Assembly: GCA_964455335.1 (NCBI GenBank) | Contig: CAYVVW010000042.1 | Coordinates: forward strand, 1-14,054 | Direction: 5' to 3' | Origin: Marvinbryantia sp964455335 | GTDB lineage: Bacteria; Bacillota; Clostridia; Lachnospirales; Lachnospiraceae | Length of the DNA stretch: 14,054 nt | Shown here: positions 7,939-13,699 of the stretch, piece after piece | Numbering within the stretch: the stretch's first letter is position 1 | Layout of the letters: each line of letters begins with the position of its first letter | The notes under the pieces: generated by a model | What the model was told of the DNA's origin: nothing | Database searches by the model: none | What the model saw: the letters and a program-made list of their open reading frames with translations, nothing else | Translations under genes and position numbers: made by a program

Positions 7939-9208
7939 CCGACAACCTCCTTATCACCTCGATGCACATCCGCCCATTGTGGTAAGGACATTTCCACGGC
8001 TCGACGATCGGCCTGCCCTCGATGGGCGCGCCGTCCGCCCGCACATAGCCATACCACTCAGACCCCGCGCGTTTGTCGACCACAAATTCCTTGATAAAAG
8101 CCCAGATGTCCTGCGCCGCCTGCAGATATGCACCCTGCCTTGCGCCTTGCTGTCCCGCATCCTGATGCATCCCCTGCCCTGCGCCTTGCTGACTTGCTTC
8201 CTGATATACACCCTGCCCTGCGCCTTGCTGACTCGCATCCTGATATACGCCTTGCTGGCTCGCATTCAGAAAGCCGACAACCGCCTCTGCCTGCACCCAC
8301 CACACGCGCGTCTGGTCAATCACCCCATTTTCCGACTCATTTGCCAGAGAATGGCCCTGGTAGGCATCCTGGTAAACTTCCCGCACAAGATCCGCCGTTA
8401 TGGGCGCCAGTTTTTCTGTGTAAGACGCGTCGCCCAACACCTGGCAGCCGCGGTCGATGAGCCAGGAAGCCTCAATGTCATGCCCAAACGAGTGCAAATC
8501 GATCAGGGGATGCCAGTGCTTGTCAAAAAAGACCTCCAGGCGATGGCGCGCAAGATTGTATACCTTCTCCGCAAAAAGATCCAGCATCCTTCGCAGGCGC
8601 GCGGCCACGTCCGCATCCCCCGTCACGTCGTAAAGCTCCGTATAAGCCTCAAAAACGTGCAGCAGCGTATTCATCGTTTTTTCCGCCATCACGCCATTTT
8701 CCGAGAGCTTTTCATTTTCCGTCGGGCGAAAATCCTCTGTAAATGCCTCCAGATAGCCCTCATCGTCCGTGCACTTTTCCTCCACCAGGCGGAACAATTC
8801 CATCGCCAGCCGCAAGGCCTCGCCGTCCTTGCGCGCGCGGTAATACGAGGAAAGCGCATAGATGGCAAACGCCTGATTGTAGGTGTGCTTCAGCCCGTCC
8901 GCCACCTGCCCGTCATAAGTGAGCGCCCAGTAGATGCCGCCATTTTTGCGGTCAATGCAACGGTCGCGCAAAAACGCATAGGCGTGATCCGCCTCCGCAA
9001 GCAGCGCATCATCCTTAAGCAAACAATAGGCATTGGAAAAAAACCAAAGGATGCGGCTGTTTAGGATACACCCCTTCACCGCCCGCTTATCCAGGCGCAA
9101 ATCATAGCCGAGAAATCCATAATAGCCGCCAAATGCGTCGTCGCGCATTCCCTTCCAAAAAGGGATGATGGAGCGCACCAGATGATCCCGAATCTCTTGA
9201 ACGAACAT
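7928..9208 (-). CDS. Cellobiose/mannobiose 2-epimerase (AGE family) with repeat insertion
   Basis: A 426-residue (alpha/alpha)6-barrel protein of the N-acylglucosamine 2-epimerase family. It epimerises the reducing-end glucose or mannose of beta-1,4 disaccharides; next to GH130_1 its likely job is mannobiose to mannosylglucose. Visible residues are Arg52 (NSRILWFFSNAY), His184 (KTMNTLLHVFEAYTEL), His243 with Glu246 and Trp249 (SFGHDIEASWL), Trp303-Trp304 and Glu308 (WWVQAEAVVGFL), and His410 (EPWKCPYHNGRM). An insertion of Gln/Gly-rich 13-residue repeats (QQGAGQGVYQEAS type) occupies about 316-362. Without it the spacing of the two catalytic histidines would match characterised enzymes. AGGAAG lies about 5 nt before ATG 9208. 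The stop overlaps the GH130_1 start by 11 bp. It has no signal peptide. Confidence 0.92.
   Translation of the reverse strand: MFVQEIRDHLVRSIIPFWKGMRDDAFGGYYGFLGYDLRLDKRAVKGCILNSRILWFFSNAYCLLKDDALLAEADHAYAFLRDRCIDRKNGGIYWALTYDGQVADGLKHTYNQAFAIYALSSYYRARKDGEALRLAMELFRLVEEKCTDDEGYLEAFTEDFRPTENEKLSENGVMAEKTMNTLLHVFEAYTELYDVTGDADVAARLRRMLDLFAEKVYNLARHRLEVFFDKHWHPLIDLHSFGHDIEASWLIDRGCQVLGDASYTEKLAPITADLVREVYQDAYQGHSLANESENGVIDQTRVWWVQAEAVVGFLNASQQGVYQDASQQGAGQGVYQEASQQGAGQGMHQDAGQQGARQGAYLQAAQDIWAFIKEFVVDKRAGSEWYGYVRADGAPIEGRPIVEPWKCPYHNGRMCIEVIRRLSDAS
8126..8270 (-). repeat. 39-bp in-frame minisatellite inside the epimerase gene
   Basis: On the plus strand TGCGCCTTGCTG starts at 8141, 8180 and 8219 (39-bp period), with a truncated unit (TACGCCTTGCTG) at 8246. 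On the coding strand the unit is 13 codons, QQGAGQGVYQEAS with variants. It lies between the conserved WWVQAEAVVGFLNA and AAQDIWAFIKEF segments. Confidence 0.92.
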
Positions 9209-9311
9209 AAAATCTTCCTATCTATACATCTATACAGTTGAAAGTTACGTTGCTGTATTGCATCCAAAATACGCACGAACTCGCTACGGAATCATGCCAT
9301 TGCCGCGTGCA

Positions 9312-9386
9312 GCAAACCTAGCGCATGCTGCGTTCCGCAAACATGGCGCACACCGCGTTCCGCAAGCCTAGCGTATGCCAAGTTCC
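9312..9386. repeat. 25-bp tandem repeat, three copies, overlapping the GH130_2 stop
   Basis: Three contiguous 25-bp units start at 9312, 9337 and 9362 on the plus strand. Each begins GCAAAC or GCAAGC, carries a GCGCATGC-like core and ends GTTCC. The third unit contains the stop codon and last codons of the phosphorylase gene (stop at 9368-9370). The rest lies in the 159-bp gap before the epimerase start. That gap otherwise shows only a short doubled TCTATACA word near 9221-9235 and no convincing promoter. Confidence 0.85.
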
Positions 9387-10393
9387 GTGTCGGACGCGCG
9401 CGTCACACTATGTTCCACAATATAGGAAACCACCTCGTCCACCGTGGTGAACGCAAGCGCCACATAGCTGTCCGCAGCCCCATAATAAATGGCGATGCGG
9501 CCTGTCTGCGCGTCATGGATGGTGGCGCATGGGAATGTGACATTTGGCACAAATCCGCGCTCCTCATACCAGGTTTCCGGCGTGAGCAAAAAATTCTCGC
9601 AGCGGTATTTCACAATGGATGGCTGGTCAATGTCCAAAATGGCGCCGCCGATGCTGTACACAAGCCCATTGCAAGTGCCCGTCACGCCGTGGTAAAACAG
9701 CAGCCACCCCACGGACGTTTCAATCGGCGCCGCACCGCCGCCAATCTTCACCGACTCCCACCATTCGCTGGAACTCCCCATCACATGGCGATGCCTGCCC
9801 CAGTAAACCATGTCCGGGCTTTCCGAAATGTAAATGTCGCCAAACGGTGTGTGCCCGCTGTCGCTCGGCCGGGACAAAAGCAAAAACTTCCCATTGACCT
9901 TGCGCGGAAACAGCACCGCATTGCGGTTAAATGGCAAAAATGGGTTTTCCAGGCGCGTAAATGTCCGGAAATCCGTCGTCTTTGCCATGCCAATGCCCGC
10001 CCCATAGCAATCCTGGCACCAAATGACATAATAAGTGTCCTCAATCTTCACAAGGCGCGGGTCATATGCGTAAATAGGCAAAAACGGCTCGCCCTTTTCG
10101 TCCACAAATGGAATCTTCTCTTTCTCAAACTCCCAGTGAATGGCATCCTCGCTGTGCCCCAAATAAATGTGCGGCACGCCATTGACCTGCTCGCCGCGAA
10201 ACACGCCGATAAATTTCCCCTCATACGGCATCACGGCACTGTTGAAAATACGCGCCACGCCCTCCACTGGGTTGCGGTCAATGATCGGATTTTCGTCATA
10301 CCGCCAAACCGGCATCCACGCCTTGCTGCTTGCGGGCCGCTCCTGCCACGGCATATTTGGAACTGCCTGCCCAATGATCTTGACACCTTCCAT
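9368..10393 (-). CDS. GH130 beta-1,4-mannooligosaccharide phosphorylase (GH130_2)
   Basis: A 341-residue GH130 phosphorylase of the shorter RaMP2-like subfamily. It should remove mannose from the non-reducing end of beta-1,4-mannooligosaccharides by phosphorolysis, giving mannose-1-phosphate. Visible features are NPVEGVARIFNSAVMPYEGKFIGVFRGE (41-68), the general-acid region YAYDPRLVKIEDTYYVIWC with Asp111, the phosphate-site region RNAVLFPRKVNGKFLLLSRPSD, GGGAAPIETSVGWLLFYHGV, and the C-terminal IAIYYGAADSYVALAFTTVDE. The N-terminal extension marking GH130_1 is missing, which separates the roles of the two paralogues. The ATG at 10393 has AAAGGA 12 nt upstream, a rather long spacing. It is the first enzyme gene of the mannan run and is preceded by a long minisatellite rather than a recognisable promoter. 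Confidence 0.92.
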   Translation of the reverse strand: MEGVKIIGQAVPNMPWQERPASSKAWMPVWRYDENPIIDRNPVEGVARIFNSAVMPYEGKFIGVFRGEQVNGVPHIYLGHSEDAIHWEFEKEKIPFVDEKGEPFLPIYAYDPRLVKIEDTYYVIWCQDCYGAGIGMAKTTDFRTFTRLENPFLPFNRNAVLFPRKVNGKFLLLSRPSDSGHTPFGDIYISESPDMVYWGRHRHVMGSSSEWWESVKIGGGAAPIETSVGWLLFYHGVTGTCNGLVYSIGGAILDIDQPSIVKYRCENFLLTPETWYEERGFVPNVTFPCATIHDAQTGRIAIYYGAADSYVALAFTTVDEVVSYIVEHSVTRASDTELGIR

Positions 10394-10835
10394 CTTGAAA
10401 TCTCATCCTTTCCCCGAGTGTTTTTCTTGATGCTCGTTATTGTGTGACCTTCCTTTTTGTTGCCCCTTTTGATACTTGCCCTTGCGTGGTTTTCTTTTTG
10501 CTGCTTCCTGGCTCTTTCCCTTGTGTGGTTTTCCTTTTTGTTGCTCCGCGGTTCTTGCCCTTGTGTGGTTTTCCTCTTATTGCTCCCTGGCTCTTGCCCT
10601 TGTGCGGTTTTCCATTTTGTTGCTCCCTGGCTCTTTCCCTTGCGTGGTTTTCTTTTTGCTGCTCCCTGCCCCTTGCCCTTGCTTGGTTTTCCTCTTGTTG
10701 TTCCCTGGTTCTTGCCCTTGCGTGGTTTTCTTTTTGTTGCTCCCTGGCTCTTTCCCTTGCGTGGTTTTCCTCTTGTTGCTCCCTGGCTCTTTCCCTTGCT
10801 CACAGCATACGTAGGCATGGCTGGAAGATGCCTTT
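10394..10835. repeat. 39/40-bp minisatellite between the SGNH-Big2 gene and the mannan cluster
   Basis: This 442-bp gap holds a tandem array. On the plus strand TTGCGTGG, TTGTGTGG or a close variant begins at 10482, 10521, 10561, 10600, 10640, 10679, 10718 and 10757, with a last partial unit at 10796. The spacings are 39, 40, 39, 40, 39, 39, 39 and 39. Each unit carries GGTTTTC, a T-rich stretch, TTGCTCCCTGG and CTCTTTCCC or CTCTTGCCC. Several plus-strand frames and one minus-strand frame are open across it. The two 40-bp steps shift the reading frame, so I treat it as non-coding. No unique spacers, so not CRISPR. Flanks 10394-10480 and 10800-10835 show no clear promoter. Confidence 0.9.
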
Positions 10836-11999
10836 TCACTCCACTCCTTGCACTTCCCATACCAGCGTGGCTTTTGGGGCTTGCCGCCTGGTCACGGTCA
10901 CCGCGCAGGTCGCCTTCTTCGTGCCATTGTTTAGGCGGGCGGTGATCACCGCCTTTCCCGGACGGCGCGCCACAAGAACCCCGTCTTGCACCCGCACGAC
11001 CCTGCGGTTGCTGGAGTGCCAGCTTGCAATGCGGCACGCACTTTTTTCCGGGGTAATTTCCCAGCGAAGCCGCGTGCGCTCCCCTTTTTCCAGTGTGACT
11101 GACTGCTCCGCAAACCGCAATTTTGCGTTGTTGTGCGCCTCGGCGCGAACCGTCACGTCTGCCGAGAGCGCCTGCAATTTTTCGGCGACGCGCGCCCTCG
11201 CCTTTTCCGTTCCGGCAAGCCCGTCCGGGCGATAGGGGTTGCCCTCCGGGCTTTTGCCAAAAATGGTCGCATAGAGCACGCAAGCCGCCAGGTAACTTCC
11301 GCTGGTGCTGGCGTGCAGCCCATCGTCCGAGAGCAGGGAAATGGACGGCAAAATCTCCTTTCCCCGCCGAAACGCCATGCCGACGGGCGCAAGCGCGGTC
11401 TCATATGTGGCAGAAAGCCCCGCGTACATCTTCCAGACCCGTGACAAATACGCATCGGGCGTTTTCCCGCGTTCGCCCGCGTGCTTTTGATAGGAAGCGT
11501 TCCCCTTCTTCGGCGCCCACGTCATGTAGAGAACCGTCCGCGCGCCCGCCTGGCGCACCATCGCGTCCAATTCCCGCACGGCCTGGCGCATCTTTTCGGG
11601 ATTTGCCACGGCCTCATAACTGCGGTCCTGCAAGACGACCGCATCCCACTTTTTCTTTTTGAGAAGCCTTCGCAATTCCCTCCCAAGGCGCACGGACTCC
11701 GCGTCCTCCCCATCCGGATAGAGGAACTCATACAGCGAATGCCTGCCTTTTGCCAGCACCGTGACGTGCGGGTCTATCCCCTGTTGGACGCAAAGCCTGC
11801 GGAACATCTCCGGCATCTTGTTCTTGAACGTGTGGCTGTTGCCCACAAACAAAATCCGGGGCTTCTTCTTTGTGATAAAGGCACTTCTCCTCGGCAGGGG
11901 CGCAAACCAGTCATGCTCTGCCCTTGCGGAAACTGCCCCCACAAAAAGCACGGCCGCCAGAACCAATGCCATGACCCTTACCCGTGTCAAAATTCCCAC
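10836..11999 (-). CDS. Secreted SGNH hydrolase with C-terminal Big2 Ig-like domain
   Basis: 387 residues from the chosen GTG start. Residues 1-27 are a signal peptide: basic MGILTRVRV, hydrophobic MALVLAAVLFVGA, and a predicted cut after SARA. Residues 46-250 look like an SGNH/GDSL hydrolase of the DUF4886-like type: block I ILFVGNSHTF with Ser55, a VVLQDRS strand, and block V SDDGLHAS with Asp226 and His229. Residues about 294-370 look like a bacterial Ig-like (Big2) domain (LEKGERTRLRWEITP, VVRVQDGVLVARRPGKAVITARL). The mature protein is strongly basic. GTG 11999 was chosen over the upstream in-frame TTG 12077 because AAGGAGG lies 9 nt before it and because it places the signal peptide at the N-terminus. 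It is probably an extracellular esterase; its position before the mannan genes suggests, but does not prove, a carbohydrate ester substrate. Confidence 0.8.
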   Translation of the reverse strand: MGILTRVRVMALVLAAVLFVGAVSARAEHDWFAPLPRRSAFITKKKPRILFVGNSHTFKNKMPEMFRRLCVQQGIDPHVTVLAKGRHSLYEFLYPDGEDAESVRLGRELRRLLKKKKWDAVVLQDRSYEAVANPEKMRQAVRELDAMVRQAGARTVLYMTWAPKKGNASYQKHAGERGKTPDAYLSRVWKMYAGLSATYETALAPVGMAFRRGKEILPSISLLSDDGLHASTSGSYLAACVLYATIFGKSPEGNPYRPDGLAGTEKARARVAEKLQALSADVTVRAEAHNNAKLRFAEQSVTLEKGERTRLRWEITPEKSACRIASWHSSNRRVVRVQDGVLVARRPGKAVITARLNNGTKKATCAVTVTRRQAPKATLVWEVQGVE

Positions 12000-12008
12000 G
12001 CAGATGCC

Positions 12009-12015
12009 CCTCCTT
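12009..12015 (-). promoter_or_regulatory. Ribosome-binding site deciding the GTG start of the SGNH-Big2 gene
   Basis: AAGGAGG on the minus strand, 9 nt before GTG 11999. It is the strongest ribosome site near this gene. A TATACT word lies at 12130-12135 on the minus strand but has no good -35 partner, so I do not call a promoter there. Confidence 0.75.
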
Positions 12016-12177
12016 CCCCTGCTCCTATCCACGTTCTGATCCATTTGCTGCAAAGTCATGCCGCTTGCGCAGCGCAAATTCGATTTTCCATTCTCCGCAG
12101 CCCATCACAGAAACGGCTACACCTACTATAGTATAAACCAACGCAATGCGCAACGGAAAATTTGCAATCAGAAACGC

Positions 12178-12205
12178 AAAAAAGGGGCACTGTCCGCAGT
12201 GCCCC
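12178..12205 (-). terminator. Intrinsic terminator of the flavodoxin operon
   Basis: A perfect 9-bp GC-rich stem, GGGGCACTG (12184-12192) with CAGTGCCCC (12197-12205), and a 4-nt loop. On the minus strand it is followed by six T residues. It lies about 50 bp after the flavodoxin stop and separates this operon from the SGNH-Big2 gene. Confidence 0.9.
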
Positions 12206-12255
12206 TCCCCATGCCTTGGCGGACTTTGGGAAATCGCGTATCGTCGTGCATCTTC

Positions 12256-12735
12256 CTACCGTACCGATGCGATCCAACCCTTCAGCTCCTCGGCTGTCGA
12301 AGAAGCGCGCAGCACTTTTCCTTGCACAATCGTGGTATCTTTGGAAACAGAAGGCTGCAATGCCTCCGCGCTCTTTCCCATGCCGCTGCCCCCGGAAGTC
12401 GCGAACAGGATGATCTTTTTTCCGGAAAAATCATAGCTTTCGAGAAACGTGTTGAGAATCGTCGGCGCAATGCCCCACCAAATGGGAAATCCCAAAAAGA
12501 TCGTGTCATATGCCGCTATGTCGGCATCTCTGTCCGCCAGCGCCGGCCGGCTGCCCTTGTCTTTCATCTCAATGGAGCTGCGTGATGTCTTGTCCATCCA
12601 GTTTAAGTCTGCATCTGTGTAAGGCACTTCGGGTTGAATCTCATAGAGATCTGCGCCCGCCGCCTTTGCCAGCTCTTTCGCCACACGCGCCGTCACTCCG
12701 CTCGCGCTAAAATATGCCACCAATGGTTTTTTCAT
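12256..12735 (-). CDS. Flavodoxin
   Basis: A 159-residue single-domain flavodoxin, an FMN-dependent cytoplasmic electron carrier or flavodoxin-like reductase component. The phosphate-binding loop is AYFSASGVTARVA (7-19). The isoalloxazine-side loops are LGFPIWWGIAPTILNTFLES (81-100) and FATSGGSGMGKSAEAL (111-126). ATG 12735 is preferred because GGGGG lies 10 nt upstream; ATG 12744 lies almost directly on that run, and longer starts would overlap the upstream gene. It begins about 40 bp after the PD-(D/E)XK-like gene and ends before a strong terminator, so it is the last gene of a short operon. Redox partner unknown. Confidence 0.92.
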   Translation of the reverse strand: MKKPLVAYFSASGVTARVAKELAKAAGADLYEIQPEVPYTDADLNWMDKTSRSSIEMKDKGSRPALADRDADIAAYDTIFLGFPIWWGIAPTILNTFLESYDFSGKKIILFATSGGSGMGKSAEALQPSVSKDTTIVQGKVLRASSTAEELKGWIASVR

Positions 12736-12775
12736 TTTCTTCATGCCCCCTTTTTGCGTTTCTGTCGGAAAAGCG

Positions 12776-13531
12776 CTACCTTTTCCCCGCTTCGCCATAC
12801 TTTTGGAGTTCTTCTTCGATGAAATTTCTGGTCACGTCGTCCATCTTGTCGTCCATGTCGCCCTCCCGCATGATCTCCCGATACAATTCCAGATTCGCCT
12901 CAACGCTCGCGCGCAGCACATCCTCGATGCGTCTGCGCTCCTTTGGGCTGGAGCACCTTCTGGCAACTTCAAAAAACGCCGCCAAATCCTCCCTGTCCGC
13001 ATTCCTGCGCACCGCGCGACTGGATGCAAACTCCTTTCGGTCCAGTTCTTCCACCACCCGAATCCACAGGGCAAACGGCGTCATGCCTTTCACCCGATAG
13101 AACCCTGGCGCGCCCCGTTGCACGGCCTTTCCCGATGAACGAAGCGTCTCGATCAGCGCGCGCGGGTAAGTCTCCACACTGACAAAGATGGCCACGTCCT
13201 CCTCTCGAATTTCGTTGCCCTGATCCCCTTGAGCCTTGTAGTAACTTGCGTACCCAACTACCTTGTACAGGTGGTCGATGGTCATGGTCTCGTCCGGCCG
13301 TATGAGCTCGATGATATTGTGATCCCGAAAAAATCCGCCGCCCGCGCCTCCGACCGGAGCGCCTGGCACTTTCTTTCGGATGACCATGTCCGCGCGCATG
13401 AACCGTTTATAGAACGCATCATCCGCTTCCAAATCCAAGTTGATGCTTCGCCATTCCGCAGCTACACCTTCTTCTTGCAGCTCCCTTGCGAGCGCTCCTG
13501 CCAGCATGATTGCTTTATCGTGATCGTTCAT
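12776..13531 (-). CDS. PD-(D/E)XK nuclease-like (Rpn-related) family protein, active site degenerate
   Basis: A 251-residue protein resembling a family common in Lachnospiraceae and usually annotated hypothetical. Family members carry a D..VI.KK strand, then RTHNIIEYKSP, then a SIDDFYKVYGYACFYK-type segment, which fits the PD-(D/E)XK core. Here the matching pieces are RADMVIRKK with Asp48, RDHNIIELIRPDE with Glu75, and TIDHLYKVVGYASYYKA (84-100). The lysine of the E-x-K motif is Ile77, so nuclease activity is doubtful. The C-terminal third (about 180-245) is charged and helical. Start 13531 was chosen because GAGGAGG lies 8 nt upstream; an in-frame ATG at 13585 has no such site. The start overlaps the stop of a 34-codon ORF by ATGA. 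Function not known. Confidence 0.7.
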   Translation of the reverse strand: MNDHDKAIMLAGALARELQEEGVAAEWRSINLDLEADDAFYKRFMRADMVIRKKVPGAPVGGAGGGFFRDHNIIELIRPDETMTIDHLYKVVGYASYYKAQGDQGNEIREEDVAIFVSVETYPRALIETLRSSGKAVQRGAPGFYRVKGMTPFALWIRVVEELDRKEFASSRAVRRNADREDLAAFFEVARRCSSPKERRRIEDVLRASVEANLELYREIMREGDMDDKMDDVTRNFIEEELQKYGEAGKR

Positions 13532-13632
13532 CTCGAAGTCCTCCTCAAAAAAGCCCTTGGACGCGCTACTCCCAGAATCGTCCATGCCGTTCCCACGCCT
13601 ATGGCAAGCAGATCGGGAGTTTGTGCCTTCAT
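13528..13632 (-). CDS. Small 34-codon ORF coupled to the PD-(D/E)XK-like gene
   Basis: ATG 13632 opens a 34-residue frame beginning MKAQTPDLLAIGVGTAW, with a hydrophobic stretch (LLAIGVGTAWTILGV) followed by an arginine-rich end. Its TGA stop overlaps the next ATG as ATGA, the classic arrangement for translational coupling. The GAGGAGG site of the next gene lies inside it. It is the first ATG downstream of a strong promoter, but I see no good ribosome site in front of it. It may be a real small membrane peptide or a leader, or an accidental frame. Confidence 0.4.
   Translation of the reverse strand: MKAQTPDLLAIGVGTAWTILGVARPRAFLRRTSR
13540..13546 (-). promoter_or_regulatory. Ribosome-binding site deciding the PD-(D/E)XK-like start
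   Basis: GAGGAGG on the minus strand, 8 nt before ATG 13531. It makes the longer in-frame start at 13585 unlikely. Confidence 0.8.
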
Positions 13633-13665
13633 TTAACTCATAGGGCGTTTTTTTATTACTTCTAG

Positions 13666-13694
13666 ATTATAATCCATGAAGGGTGATTTGTAAA
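13666..13694 (-). promoter_or_regulatory. Sigma-A type promoter of the small ORF/PD-(D/E)XK-like/flavodoxin operon
   Basis: On the minus strand TTTACA (13689-13694) is separated by exactly 17 bp from TATAAT (13666-13671). This is one mismatch from the consensus -35 and a perfect -10. The start of transcription would be near 13659, about 27 nt before ATG 13632. It is the only near-consensus promoter I found in the window. Confidence 0.85.
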
Positions 13695-13699
13695 GGTAT

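Noticed and set aside
7979..9064. A 361-codon plus-strand open frame opposite the epimerase gene
   Set aside because: It is antisense to a gene with complete active-site motifs; the translation is rich in Arg, His and Pro with no domain. Similar antisense frames at 5546-6379 and 9410-10447 were rejected for the same reason.
10482..10800. CRISPR array
   Set aside because: Units are directly adjacent, the whole 39/40-bp unit repeats with drift, there are no unique spacers, and no cas genes are near.
10444..11235. Plus-strand open frames coding Cys/Phe/Leu-rich repeats that look membrane-like
   Set aside because: Three overlapping plus-strand frames are open through the same array, which is a property of the repeat. 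No ribosome site or recognisable domain, and they run into the antisense of a well-supported gene.
10231..11283. A 350-codon open frame on the minus strand with Lys/Arg-rich 13-residue repeats (KGKSQGATKRKPR type)
   Set aside because: Its first half is an out-of-frame shadow of the SGNH-Big2 gene and its end is an out-of-frame shadow of GH130_2. The middle is open only because the minisatellite lacks stops, and the 40-bp steps break the repeat phase.
12123..12160. Promoter for the SGNH-Big2 gene with TATACT at 12130-12135
   Set aside because: The -10-like word is reasonable, but the hexamer at 17 bp spacing (TTCCGT) has little resemblance to a -35, so I could not support it.
12736..12798. 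Longer flavodoxin start at 12798
   Set aside because: It would overlap the upstream gene's coding end and add a non-homologous N-terminus; the flavodoxin fold begins at MKKPLVAYF (12735).
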